Below are positions 7,098 through 14,116 of a DNA stretch of 64,000 bases, piece after piece (positions within the stretch are counted from its first letter, which is position 1; each line of letters begins with the position of its first letter). A model generated the notes under the pieces. The model saw only the letters and a program-made list of their open reading frames with translations. It was not told the DNA's origin and searched no databases. The position numbers and the translations under genes were made by a program. Location of the stretch: assembly GCF_001037495.1 (NCBI RefSeq), contig NZ_KQ089822.1:1054001-1118000 (forward strand), given 5' to 3'. Origin of the DNA: Citrobacter sp. MGH106. Lineage in GTDB: Bacteria; Pseudomonadota; Gammaproteobacteria; Enterobacterales; Enterobacteriaceae.

Positions 7098-7934
7098 CTA
7101 GCTAATTGCTTCGTTAAGCATTTTCTCTATGGCCTGCTTGCCATCATTTATTTGAGCAACCTGCTTATCGAAATTCTCTTGGTAATGGGCGAGATTCTTT
7201 TCAGATGCAGAGAAGAGGCGGTCTTTGATTTTCTGTAACTCATCCCTGCTGAAAACGATACCCATCTTGCTGCACTTTCTGACATCATCAATGCTCAAAC
7301 CGTTTCCATTAAGCCTGTCCAGAGCAATGCGCTTGACGCACTGTCTAGCTTCTTCAATGCTCTTATAGAACTCAACCGTATCGGCACCACCACTGCCATC
7401 TGAATAACGATTCACTCGTAAAGCGATATCTCCGTTAGTGCTTCCTAAAAGAGATAGGCACTTGATGCCTTCAAAATTTTTGCGTCCGTAATAGTTGTCA
7501 ATTGAAGACATGAAATCTTCAAATCTTTCAATGGAAGGCACACTGTAATCACGACGAATGGCAAATTTAACCTGTCCGGTTATTACATCAGCGAAATGGT
7601 TTAAGTCAGCCTCATTGATATGATCAGAGAGCGCCTTGACCTGCTTAACCATTTCTCTCCAGAAGCTTAATGTGTTCTGTAGGTTGCTAATTTCCGAGTT
7701 GATCTTTTCAATTTTCAACTTCGCATCAGCAAGGGCTTTTTCTTGTTTTGCTTTTTCACGAGACGACCATGTTTCAACTGGCTGGTCATGTAGGCTCTTC
7801 ACCACAAACCGCTCGCCACCAGGGATTTCGTCACCCTGTTGCGTGACAAACACTTCCTGAACAATCGTTTCCTGATTGTTCAATGCACCAACGACAACGA
7901 CCTTACGGCCATCAGACAGAAATTTAGTTTCCAT
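7098..7934 (-). CDS. Coiled-coil phage protein of unknown function, 278 aa
   Basis: The N-terminal ~55 residues are beta-rich ([20 protein letters not shown]). Residues ~60-105 form a coiled coil ([20 protein letters not shown] onwards) and a second helical region ends the protein ([19 protein letters not shown]). The middle ([20 protein letters not shown]) is globular. No catalytic motif is recognised. It is in the PL operon between the 68-aa gene and the recT cluster, 86 bp from the latter. Confidence 0.65.
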   Translation of the reverse strand: METKFLSDGRKVVVVGALNNQETIVQEVFVTQQGDEIPGGERFVVKSLHDQPVETWSSREKAKQEKALADAKLKIEKINSEISNLQNTLSFWREMVKQVKALSDHINEADLNHFADVITGQVKFAIRRDYSVPSIERFEDFMSSIDNYYGRKNFEGIKCLSLLGSTNGDIALRVNRYSDGSGGADTVEFYKSIEEARQCVKRIALDRLNGNGLSIDDVRKCSKMGIVFSRDELQKIKDRLFSASEKNLAHYQENFDKQVAQINDGKQAIEKMLNEAIS

Positions 7935-7943
7935 GATTTTTCC

Positions 7944-8150
7944 TTAATGACTTAATCCGCCACCAACACCATTGAGATAAACCTCAACCAGAAGGTCACG
8001 AGTAAATGTGCGTTCGATGCCGCGATGGAGATACAACTTCCCACGTTTATGTGCTGATGCCGTCCATGTCGCATCTTTGTGCTTTACCAGCATTCCAGGC
8101 TGAACAGCACCGCGGTTAACTTCCTGCGTTCCGTAATGATGTAGGCTCAT
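7944..8150 (-). CDS. Small phage protein, 68 aa, unknown
   Basis: MSLHHYGTQEVNRGAVQPGM, then VKHKDATWTASAHKRGKLYL: short, basic and probably a small beta barrel. It overlaps the upstream 52-aa gene by 4 bp and is 9 bp before the 278-aa gene, so it belongs to the same transcript. No family recognised. Confidence 0.6.
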   Translation of the reverse strand: MSLHHYGTQEVNRGAVQPGMLVKHKDATWTASAHKRGKLYLHRGIERTFTRDLLVEVYLNGVGGGLSH

Positions 8151-8305
8151 GATTTACCCTCCACCTGCTGCAATATCCCGGCAATGTGCATCTGCCAGCG
8201 GTTCATTGTGATTTTCTCGCGAGGTTTATCGACTGATGAGAGTTGCCACTCGTTGTCGTTGAGTTTTGATGCGTGGTACTGCTTGCCGTTGTGGGTGACT
8301 GTCAT
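8147..8305 (-). CDS. Small phage protein, 52 aa, unknown
   Basis: MTVTHNGKQYHASKLNDNEW..., ending ILQQVEGKS. It is overlapped by 4 bp at both ends (ATGA with each neighbour), a strong sign of a real, coupled gene despite its length. It is basic with one likely helix. Function unknown. Confidence 0.7.
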   Translation of the reverse strand: MTVTHNGKQYHASKLNDNEWQLSSVDKPREKITMNRWQMHIAGILQQVEGKS

Positions 8306-8556
8306 GACTTAGCCTCCTGCTTTTCTTTGATGTCAGCGCGGAGGTGAATTTCACGACCATCGGGAAGTGAAAATACTTTTATGTCGTCGGTCTTCGCGAG
8401 GTAATGAGCTGTGGCATGAAGAACCTGGTCAGTAACATCAAACTTCTCGCCAATAAATTTCATTGCGCCAAAAGCAAAGTTCTTTGCTGGCTTTGCTCTT
8501 CCAGCGTATATGCGGTTGGTAAGTCCGCTGCGATTCACCATGATTGGATTGCTCAT
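8302..8556 (-). CDS. Small phage protein, 84 aa, DUF7446-like
   Basis: MSNPIMVNRSGLTNRIYAGR ... GEKFDVTDQVLHATAHYLA. The segment LTxRIYAG followed by G-K-DVT-vL-A resembles small phage proteins grouped as DUF7446; this is from memory. The ATG at 8556 is chosen because GGAG lies six bases upstream. Reading further upstream to 8625 gives a low-quality extension. It overlaps the 52-aa gene downstream by 4 bp. Confidence 0.6.
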   Translation of the reverse strand: MSNPIMVNRSGLTNRIYAGRAKPAKNFAFGAMKFIGEKFDVTDQVLHATAHYLAKTDDIKVFSLPDGREIHLRADIKEKQEAKS

Positions 8557-8691
8557 AATCATCTCCGCGCTTAAGCCGCGCCGCTGAGCTAAAGACCTCT
8601 GCATGCAATTTTCATCGCTGCACATTGTTAAGCGGTGGATAGCCGCCGTGATAACAGAGCACCCTCGTGAAGGCGCTGTGGTATCAGCAAT

Positions 8692-8712
8692 AAAAAACCC
8701 GCCGGAGCGGGT
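8692..8712 (-). terminator. Intrinsic terminator inside the PL operon
   Basis: On the minus strand, ACCCGCTCCGGCGGGT followed by TTTTTT. It lies after the 52-aa gene at 8725 and would stop PL transcripts not modified by N, separating the immediate-early from the delayed-early genes. Confidence 0.8.
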
Positions 8713-8724
8713 CTTAAATTTCAG

Positions 8725-8883
8725 TCAGTCTTTTATGAACTCATCCGTTACAACCGATTGTTCCCCCGAATACAGGACAGCGCCGACAACTTCAACGACG
8801 ATAACTGCTTGTGGATTAGCGTTATCGTTTAGCCATTTGATAAGCGGCTTCACTGCTTCTTCGAAACTTTGACTCTCTTCCAT
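8725..8883 (-). CDS. Small phage protein, 52 aa, unknown
   Basis: Begins MEESQSFEEAVKPLIKWLND and ends SVVTDEFIKD. AGGG-type ribosome sites lie upstream (CAGAGGGTAAGGCG before the ATG). Proteins of this size and pattern (S-F-EA-KPLI-WL-N-NP, ending FIKD) are common in early regions of lambdoid phages, but I know no function. It is followed 12 bp later by the terminator at 8692. Confidence 0.7.
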   Translation of the reverse strand: MEESQSFEEAVKPLIKWLNDNANPQAVIVVEVVGAVLYSGEQSVVTDEFIKD

Positions 8884-8929
8884 CGCCTTACCCTCTGTTT
8901 GTATCGTGAGCTAATAAAAAGGCCGCCAG

Positions 8930-9556
8930 TTAGGCAGCCTGTTCTGTTGGAAGTCCAATAAGCCGATTTAGGTCTTCAACCTTTAATGCCGGAAGTGTTT
9001 GCTTAGCGGTATCCACACCGTCGGGGATCAGCTCTTTGCTTTCAGGCCACACTTCAATCAGGCGTTTGATGGTTGTCACTGAATTCAGCGCCGCCCAGAC
9101 AGTGGTTTCGATATCTTTTTTTCTAGCTTCCAGTTTTGCTGCCGCTGCAAAAACCTCATCGAAACGGGTGGTTATTTCATGATCTGCTGCAAACAGGCAT
9201 CGGTCTCTTTCTGGGGTAAGAAGCTCGAAGGTTTTACCTTCGTTATCTTCGCCATATGAGCACCATCCAAGTCGCCTTCCGCCTATTGAGATGCAAATTG
9301 TCTGGTCCTTTCCGTCTGGACTGTAGATAGAAACTCCTGAATCAGTTAACTCCTTTTCAATTTGCTCAAATTTCTCGTACAGACGATCAAGCTTTTCAGA
9401 TTTCTCTTTCCCGCCGAGAGCAAAGACCCTGGCGTCACGGGCTATTTCTTGACGCTTAACCTGTAGCGCCTCAAGCTCTGCAATGACACCTGATTTGATT
9501 AGCGCGTTCTTTGCAATGCGCTCCCGGAAAGCATTTGTTAATCGTGTTGAAGACAT
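8930..9556 (-). CDS. Nmad5-like phage protein (putative nucleotide-modification associated)
   Basis: 208 aa beginning MSSTRLTNAFRERIAKNALI. It has an N-terminal basic helix, a coiled-coil segment about residues 28-70, a central beta region (ICISIGGRRLGWCSYGED) and a C-terminal helix. The RLTNA-R..I.KNA start and layout resemble the Nmad5 family, predicted from genome context to be linked to DNA base modification. This is a recalled resemblance, not a search. It is the second gene after N, so it would be made very early. No catalytic residues can be assigned. Confidence 0.5.
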   Translation of the reverse strand: MSSTRLTNAFRERIAKNALIKSGVIAELEALQVKRQEIARDARVFALGGKEKSEKLDRLYEKFEQIEKELTDSGVSIYSPDGKDQTICISIGGRRLGWCSYGEDNEGKTFELLTPERDRCLFAADHEITTRFDEVFAAAAKLEARKKDIETTVWAALNSVTTIKRLIEVWPESKELIPDGVDTAKQTLPALKVEDLNRLIGLPTEQAA

Positions 9557-9576
9557 ACCCTCACCTCATAAGTTAA

Positions 9577-9825
9577 TTAACGCGCCGTAACCGATTTGCT
9601 GCTGCGATGTCCTGCGGCGTATAGCGCAACATCCGGCAAACATGCAGATCCGCCTGTATTGCTGTCACGCAGACTACCGAGCGAAGTGGCGCGGTCTACT
9701 CGTGACATATCATGCTTAACTCCATGTAACGCGTTCTGAGCAGCCTCAGCGCGTCGTTTAGCCATCAGCTCACCACGTTTCAGATAACGCCGTGTAACGC
9801 TGTTGCTTGCGATAAATTTGGTCAT
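9577..9825 (-). CDS. N: N antitermination protein, P22 gp24-like
   Basis: 82 aa. The C-terminus LPDVALYAAGHRSSKSVTAR closely matches the end of P22 N as I recall it (LPGVALYAAGHRKSKQITAR), and DRATSLGSLRD aligns with the region before. Residues 11-30 form the arginine-rich RNA-binding motif (TRRYLKRGELMAKRRAEAAQ) that recognises boxB. N with host Nus factors makes RNA polymerase ignore terminators on PL and PR transcripts. GGAGGAC lies before the ATG. It is the first gene of the PL operon, preceded by nutL and a long hairpin leader. It is somewhat shorter than P22 N. Confidence 0.9.
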   Translation of the reverse strand: MTKFIASNSVTRRYLKRGELMAKRRAEAAQNALHGVKHDMSRVDRATSLGSLRDSNTGGSACLPDVALYAAGHRSSKSVTAR

Positions 9826-9838
9826 ATGTCCTCCAATG

Positions 9839-9920
9839 GTTGCTTTAGGGTGTGACGCTCAGATGTTTATCTTCTGAGTTGCTTTCTATGCAGCTGCATT
9901 TCGTCACACTCCAAAGCAAC
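9839..9920 (-). promoter_or_regulatory. Long structured leader hairpin upstream of N (RNase III-type)
   Basis: Two 19-base arms (9839-9857 and 9902-9920) pair with only two mismatches. They enclose two smaller hairpins, CTCAGA/TCTGAG (9858-9878) and ATGCAGCTGCAT (9888-9899). The structure begins 13 bases upstream of the N start codon and lies between nutL and N. Lambda has an RNase III-processed stem in the same place that couples N autoregulation to translation; an equivalent role here is inferred from position and shape. Confidence 0.7.
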
Positions 9921-9929
9921 TTCCTTTGG

Positions 9930-9973
9930 TCTCCCACAAGGGCGGGAGAAGCAACCCCATCATGTTAAAGAGC
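9930..9973 (-). promoter_or_regulatory. nutL (boxA and boxB)
   Basis: Minus strand boxA GCTCTTTAACA (9963-9973) is followed by a boxB hairpin with arms TCTCCC/GGGAGA (9930-9949) and loop GCCCTTGT. The same boxA and loop occur in nutR, which is strong internal support. Confidence 0.82.
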
Positions 9974-10019
9974 TGAGACTCAATTCCTTGTCTCGGTGGT
10001 GCGTCCTGCTGATGGGTTA

Positions 10020-10093
10020 AAGATACAGATAAAACTGTATTATCGTCAACAGATAAAACTGTATTATTTTTTGTTGGTAACATATGTACCTGT
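10020..10093 (-). promoter_or_regulatory. PL promoter with OL operators
   Basis: Two identical 14-bp operators ACAGATAAAACTGT lie at 10025-10038 and 10049-10062, with a weaker ACA...TGT match at 10080-10093. The minus-strand promoter has -35 TTGACG (10044-10049) and -10 TATCTT (10020-10025) with an 18-bp spacer, overlapped by the operators. CI would repress leftward early transcription here. Confidence 0.8.
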
Positions 10094-10124
10094 AATTTAT
10101 TGATATTTATTTTTGTATAGGCGT

Positions 10125-10149
10125 AAAAAAACCGGCCTAAGCCGGTTCT
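10125..10149 (-). terminator. Terminator of the cI transcript
   Basis: Minus strand AACCGGCTTAGGCCGGTT followed by a run of T, 22 bp after the cI stop codon. Confidence 0.82.
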
Positions 10150-10170
10150 TTCAGAGATGGCGGGTTGGCG

Positions 10171-10803
10171 CTAGCGCTTGCGTCGATAAATTCTGTGCTC
10201 AATCATAACGCCGATGATTGTTAGGGGCTGGATGCTGCTGTTTATTACAGGGTAATCATCGTTCAATGGCACAAGTTCAAAGTGCTGACACCCGTTCATA
10301 TCAGTAAAAGTAGGTCGATACTTTTTGAATGTGGCCTGATCGCCACCATTTTTAGCTACTACGAATTCGCCAGGAACCGGCTCAACTTCAGGATCGACGA
10401 TAATCACATCTCCGGCTTTGAAGTCTGGCTCCATTGAGTCACCTTCAATACGCAGGGCAAAGCTATGCTCTGACAAATCAAGATCGGTAAGGATGTATTC
10501 TAAGCTACCATCGAAGGCCTCTATAGGGTTCTTCTCAGCTAAGGCCCCAGCTTGCACATAACTAATCAAAGGAACTCTCCTGCTGTTCACTTCAGCTATT
10601 GGCATAAATGCGCCGCCATTCATCAACCAGTCAGCATCACAACGCAACGCCTTGGCTATACCAATTATATTCCGTGGCTTGAGAGTTTTCCCGTCTTCAA
10701 TGCTCTGCCATGACTGCTGACGGATTCCGGCCTTCTCAGCCGCTTCTGTCTGCGTCAATCCGAGCTCAATTCTTTTTTGTTTTACTCGTTCTGCAAGGCT
10801 CAT
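10171..10803 (-). CDS. cI: CI-type prophage repressor (HTH plus S24 autopeptidase)
   Basis: 210 aa. The N-terminal HTH (residues ~5-60, LGLTQTEAAEKAGIRQQSWQ) is followed by a LexA-like S24 domain. The likely autocleavage site is Ala85-Gly86 (VQAGAL), the catalytic serine is Ser123 (EGDSMEPDF) and the lysine is about Lys160 (ATFKKY). It maintains lysogeny by binding OL and OR, and RecA-stimulated self-cleavage after DNA damage would release it. Leftward from PRM, with AGAGG before the ATG. Its own terminator follows. Confidence 0.93.
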   Translation of the reverse strand: MSLAERVKQKRIELGLTQTEAAEKAGIRQQSWQSIEDGKTLKPRNIIGIAKALRCDADWLMNGGAFMPIAEVNSRRVPLISYVQAGALAEKNPIEAFDGSLEYILTDLDLSEHSFALRIEGDSMEPDFKAGDVIIVDPEVEPVPGEFVVAKNGGDQATFKKYRPTFTDMNGCQHFELVPLNDDYPVINSSIQPLTIIGVMIEHRIYRRKR

Positions 10804-10833
10804 AAATACCTCTTTCTGTGTGCCTTGATAGTC

Positions 10834-10892
10834 ACAGCTAAAACTGTAATTGACAAACAGAAATAACTGTCACAGAATACAGATAAAACTGT
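10834..10892 (+). promoter_or_regulatory. OR1-OR3 operators with PR and PRM
   Basis: Three 14-bp operators: ACAGCTAAAACTGT (10834-10847), ACAGAAATAACTGT (10857-10870) and ACAGATAAAACTGT (10879-10892), spaced 22-23 bp apart. PR has -35 TTGACA (10850-10855) and -10 CAGAAT (10873-10878), 17-bp spacer. PRM faces left toward cI, with a probable -35 TTGTCA on the minus strand at 10851-10856. The site nearest cro is identical to both OL sites. Confidence 0.85.
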
Positions 10893-10901
10893 GGAGGTGA
10901 T

Positions 10902-11117
10902 ATGGAAACAATTTCTCAGCGCCTCAAGCAAAAACGTGAAGAGATGAATCTGTCTCAATCCCAGCTGGCAACACTGGCAGGAATGAAACAGCAGTCCCTT
11001 CAGGCCATCGAGGCAGGGACAACGAAGCGTCCACGTTATTTGGTTGAGTTGGCTCGTGCGCTTAAGTGCGATCCGGAATGGCTGCTCTTCGGCGACAGTC
11101 GCCAAGCTCAGCACTAA
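10902..11117 (+). CDS. cro: Cro-type repressor
   Basis: 71-aa single-domain HTH protein (LSQSQLATLAGMKQQSLQAI as helix-turn-helix; ends CDPEWLLFGDSRQAQH). It lies immediately downstream of PR and divergent from cI, with GGAGGTGAT before the ATG. Its HTH resembles that of the phage's own CI (IRQQSWQSIEDG versus MKQQSLQAIEAG), fitting shared operators. It represses PRM and early promoters to favour lytic growth. Confidence 0.9.
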   Translation: METISQRLKQKREEMNLSQSQLATLAGMKQQSLQAIEAGTTKRPRYLVELARALKCDPEWLLFGDSRQAQH

Positions 11118-11127
11118 TAGAAACACC

Positions 11128-11169
11128 GCTCTTTAACATCGCTGCTCATCCTCTCCGCCCTTGTGGAGA
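11128..11169 (+). promoter_or_regulatory. nutR (boxA and boxB)
   Basis: BoxA GCTCTTTAACA (11128-11138) and boxB TCTCC-GCCCTTGT-GGAGA (11152-11169) lie just after cro. They share boxA and loop with nutL. Confidence 0.82.
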
Positions 11170-11179
11170 TAACAACTAC

Positions 11180-11209
11180 GCATCACAGGATGCGCATTAA
11201 CCATTTTTT
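11180..11209 (+). terminator. tR1-like weak terminator
   Basis: A short hairpin GCATC-ACAG-GATGC and, 10 bases later, a T-run between nutR and cII, the position of lambda tR1. The stem is only 5 bp and the T-run is displaced, so this is tentative. Confidence 0.35.
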
Positions 11210-11230
11210 ACACCAAAGGAATTATCACAG

Positions 11231-11533
11231 ATGGAAAACTCAATTAACCGCAACAAGGTCAATGCCCAGCGCATTTTGTCCTGGTTGCTTAACCAAATCG
11301 CCATGAAAGGTGGCAACAACGTAGCTAAAGAGATCGGCGTTGATAAAGCGCAGATAACCCGCTGGAAAGAAACGTGGCTGCCGAAGATGGCAATGCTGCT
11401 GGCTGTTCTGGAATGGGGTTTCGTTGATGACGATATGGCGCGATTGGCAAGAGAAGTCGCCGCAGTTCTCACAAAGAAAAAATCCCCGACGGTCGAGGTC
11501 GAGGATTCAGATCAAATCACCATGCAATTCTGA
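11231..11533 (+). CDS. cII: CII transcriptional activator
   Basis: 100 aa, clearly lambda CII-like: LLNQIAMKGGNNVAKEIGVD, KAQITRWKETWLPKMAMLLA, VLEWGFVDDDMARLAREVA and QITMQF at the end all align with lambda CII. It is a tetrameric activator of the establishment promoters for cI and int, unstable through FtsH. A matching CIII could not be recognised in the PL operon, and I could not find a clean TTGC-N6-TTGC site, so its targets are not located. Confidence 0.92.
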   Translation: MENSINRNKVNAQRILSWLLNQIAMKGGNNVAKEIGVDKAQITRWKETWLPKMAMLLAVLEWGFVDDDMARLAREVAAVLTKKKSPTVEVEDSDQITMQF

Positions 11534-11566
11534 GTCGAATAACTGGATCAATTCACAGGAGTAATT

Positions 11567-11971
11567 ATGCCTGGACTAAATGCACAAGTAAACCATGACA
11601 TTCGAGCCGGTGACCGATTCGAAACAGTCTACCCATTCATTTTTGTTTGTACGGATTACCAACTCTACAACGGCGATGTTCACACGGACGAGAGGTGGAT
11701 TGGCGGATGCAGGAAGACGTCAGAACCAGCTGATTGTGGATATGGCGAACAGACAGTTTATACGGCCGACAAAGAAGGAAAGAGAATCCTAGAGGTTCTT
11801 TCCGTTGCCGATATGCCAGGCCAATGGCAGAGACGAATCATTTATGCCTGCCATCTGATTGACCCCGATGGGCGAGAGAGGAAGGGCAGGAAAGCATACA
11901 CGGTAACAGAGGCCAGATTCCTCAAGATGACATCTGGTTACTTCACAGATTACGGACTGGAGGATGATTGA
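11567..11971 (+). CDS. Phage protein of unknown function, 134 aa
   Basis: Beta-rich protein beginning MPGLNAQVNHDIRAGDRFET, with GEQTVYTADKEGKRILEVLS and a C-terminal GYFTDYGLEDD. It lies between cII and the O-like gene, with GGAG upstream and a TGATG overlap with the next start. Not recognised. Confidence 0.65.
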   Translation: MPGLNAQVNHDIRAGDRFETVYPFIFVCTDYQLYNGDVHTDERWIGGCRKTSEPADCGYGEQTVYTADKEGKRILEVLSVADMPGQWQRRIIYACHLIDPDGRERKGRKAYTVTEARFLKMTSGYFTDYGLEDD

Positions 11972-12858
11972 TGGCCCGTTCAAGAAATATCAAACCAGGC
12001 TTTTTCACAAACGATGAGCTGGCCGAATGCTCTCCATATGCACGCCTACTTTTCGCCGGGCTGTGGACAATTGCAGACAAAGAAGGGCGGCTGGATGATC
12101 GCCCTAAAAAGGTTAAAGCAATGGTACTGCCTTTCGATGATGTGGACTGCAATGATCTGCTTCAGCAGCTTCACAGCCACAAATTCATCAACCGATATCA
12201 GGTAAATGGCGATTCATACATCCAAATAAATAACTGGAAGAAGCACCAGAACCCTCACTGCAAAGAAGCTGCTAGTGAGATACCAGAACCAGTAGAGAAC
12301 AATGACAGCACCGGACAAGAACAGTGCAAGGACGACAAAGATGAAGACAAGAAGGATACTGACTCACCTCAAGTCATTGAAAATAATGAAGCACAAGAAA
12401 AGCACCATGCAAGCACAGTACAAGAACCAGTAGAGAACAATTTAAATCCTGCTGATTCCCTTAACCTGATTCCTGATTCCCTCATCCCTCATACTGATTC
12501 CCTTTCTAACACCCAAGCCGCTGACGCGACTTGTGAGGGGGCTGAGGCTGATGTCCATAAAATTTCAAGTCGCTATGCATTCGAAGGAAATATCGTTCGG
12601 TTAAACCACAAGGACTACGAAGCCTGGAAACGCCTGTATCCGAACATTGACCTGAAGTACGAACTGGAAAAGCTGGATATCGAATTTAGCCATGAGAAGC
12701 CAAAGAACTGGTTTATCACTGCTAGCCAGAAACTTAGCTACCAAAACAAGCAGGCGGCACAACGCCCTGTCAGGAAAGTTGCAAACGGGCTTCAGTCTGA
12801 AGGTTTCGCAACGAAGGACTACGGAAAAACTGAAATGCCTGCATGGGCTCAGGAGTGA
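11971..12858 (+). CDS. O-like phage replication initiator
   Basis: 295 aa. The N-terminal ~95 residues (MARSRNIKPGFFTNDELAEC ... INNWKKHQNPHC) are a winged-helix type found in phage O/DnaT-like replication proteins. A long hydrophilic linker (about residues 95-190, EPVENN repeats and a DDKDEDKKD tract) leads to a C-terminal domain (RLNHKDYEAWKRLYPNIDLK). By analogy with lambda O, the N-terminus binds origin iterons encoded in the gene itself and the C-terminus recruits the helicase loader encoded next. The ATG at 11971 is preferred over TTG at 11968, with GGAGGA upstream. Confidence 0.8.
   Translation: MARSRNIKPGFFTNDELAECSPYARLLFAGLWTIADKEGRLDDRPKKVKAMVLPFDDVDCNDLLQQLHSHKFINRYQVNGDSYIQINNWKKHQNPHCKEAASEIPEPVENNDSTGQEQCKDDKDEDKKDTDSPQVIENNEAQEKHHASTVQEPVENNLNPADSLNLIPDSLIPHTDSLSNTQAADATCEGAEADVHKISSRYAFEGNIVRLNHKDYEAWKRLYPNIDLKYELEKLDIEFSHEKPKNWFITASQKLSYQNKQAAQRPVRKVANGLQSEGFATKDYGKTEMPAWAQE
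12452..12503. other. Candidate phage replication origin (iterons in the O-like gene)
   Basis: Four direct copies of CTGATTCC[CT] start at 12452, 12466, 12473 and 12494, at spacings that are multiples of 7 bp. They encode the DSL...IPDSL...TDSL linker. AT-rich DNA flanks them on the left. An 18-bp repeat, GAACCAGTAGAGAACAAT, occurs at 12286 and 12424. Iterons inside the initiator gene are the lambdoid pattern. Confidence 0.6.
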
Positions 12859-12860
12859 TC

Positions 12861-13715
12861 ATGACACTGGAAGAAAAAATATCGAGCCTCGAAAAGCGCA
12901 TTGCCGAGCTGAGCGAGCCTCCCGCGCCGATTGAAGATACTGACATCGTTATCAGCACGGAGAGTTGCGAAAAGCATGGTGATTTTGAGTGCAGGACGAG
13001 AATTTACACGGGAAGCATCATCAAAATTCCGCCAAGGCCAAGCATTTGCCCGGGCTGCATGCGCGATGAGCTTATCAAGCTGCAAGCTGAGAAGATCCGC
13101 ATAGATGAGGATTCTCGCAAGCGAAACGTTGAGCGGCTACTGGATAGCCTAGACATCCCAAACCGATTCCTGTCCTGCACCCTGCAGAACTACGAACCGG
13201 TGAACGATGACGCTAAGCGAGCATTGAAGGTTTGCCAGGCATATGCAAGCAGATGGCCTGAGCGTTTGCAGAAGGGAGGGGGTCTGGTTATGTGCGGAAA
13301 GCCAGGGACCGGCAAGAACCACCTAGCGCTGGCTATAGCTCGGCATGCAATCACTGAGCATCAAAGCTCGGCTGTATTCACCACCGCTCTGAAAATTGCC
13401 AGAGAGTACAAATCAACCTGGTCGAAGGGCTCAACACGTACTGAAGACGATGTGATCCGCTACTTCACCAAACCAGATCTGCTGATTATCGACGAGGTAG
13501 GGGTCCAGTTCGGTAGTGACGCTGAGAAGCTGATCATGTTCGAAATCATTAACACCCGCTACGAGCGCATGAAGCCAACCATCCTGATTAGCAACCAGAC
13601 CAAAGAAGAACTTTCGGCATTCATCGGTGAACGCGTCATAGACCGCATGAGCGACGGCGGCGGATGCACTCTGTCATTCACCTGGGATTCATACCGCTCG
13701 AAGGGGGCCGCATGA
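12861..13715 (+). CDS. DnaC-like helicase loader (AAA+ ATPase)
   Basis: 284 aa. Walker A GKPGTGKNH (about residues 146-154) and Walker B LLIIDEVG, with SNQTKEELSAFIGERVIDRM containing sensor and arginine-finger features of DnaC/IstB-type loaders. The N-terminal region has a coiled coil, then Cys36, His39, Cys44, Cys63 and Cys66, a plausible zinc site. It would load the host DnaB helicase at the phage origin and so takes the place of lambda P. The ATG at 12861 follows CAGGAGTGATC. It lies two bases after the O-like gene. Confidence 0.88.
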   Translation: MTLEEKISSLEKRIAELSEPPAPIEDTDIVISTESCEKHGDFECRTRIYTGSIIKIPPRPSICPGCMRDELIKLQAEKIRIDEDSRKRNVERLLDSLDIPNRFLSCTLQNYEPVNDDAKRALKVCQAYASRWPERLQKGGGLVMCGKPGTGKNHLALAIARHAITEHQSSAVFTTALKIAREYKSTWSKGSTRTEDDVIRYFTKPDLLIIDEVGVQFGSDAEKLIMFEIINTRYERMKPTILISNQTKEELSAFIGERVIDRMSDGGGCTLSFTWDSYRSKGAA

Positions 13716-14116
13716 TGGACAGCGTAAAGCAACGCATTCTTGACTACGTATCAGCTAACCAGCCAGCCAAGGTTGATCTGATTTACAAGGAAGTCGGCAT
13801 CTGCCGTAACCGGTACTACGAAGAGGCCAAACAACTCCGGTTCATGGGCAAGCTGCGCAGCGTACCTGGCATCGGTGTGTTCCCCGGAGAAGATGCCTAT
13901 CAGCGCTGGCTTAAAAGTGGTGGATACGAAGAAATCAGACGACGCGCTGTCGATGCAAACCTGAGTAGCCAGGAAGCGAAGGGAATGAAGAAACCGCGTA
14001 ACAGTGACGACCCGAAGATGTTCGCACCATACGACCCGGCGAAGAATGGAGTCGTGGCTGAGTTCATGCAGAGTGATGCGAGAAAGAGACTGATGATGGT
14101 TTACGGGAGGGCATGA
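13712..14116 (+). CDS. Phage winged-helix-like protein, 134 aa, unknown
   Basis: Begins MMDSVKQRILDYVSANQPAK, with VDLIYKEVGICRNRYYEEAK: a small winged-helix-like N-terminus. The C-terminal half is basic and ends in RKRLMMVYGRA. ATGA overlap with the loader gene and AAGGGGG upstream. It is probably a replication-region accessory, but the function is not recognised. Confidence 0.65.
   Translation: MMDSVKQRILDYVSANQPAKVDLIYKEVGICRNRYYEEAKQLRFMGKLRSVPGIGVFPGEDAYQRWLKSGGYEEIRRRAVDANLSSQEAKGMKKPRNSDDPKMFAPYDPAKNGVVAEFMQSDARKRLMMVYGRA

Noticed and set aside
8603-8872. Plus-strand frame in the early PL region
   Set aside because: Antisense to the well-supported 52-aa gene at 8725 and crosses its terminator.
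2131-9825. cIII in the PL operon
   Set aside because: No short amphipathic-helix protein resembling lambda or P22 CIII was found among the translated small frames.
11128-11300. CII-binding PRE site (TTGC-N6-TTGC on the minus strand)
   Set aside because: Only partial matches (for example GCAA then CAAT) were seen around the cII start; not strong enough to annotate.
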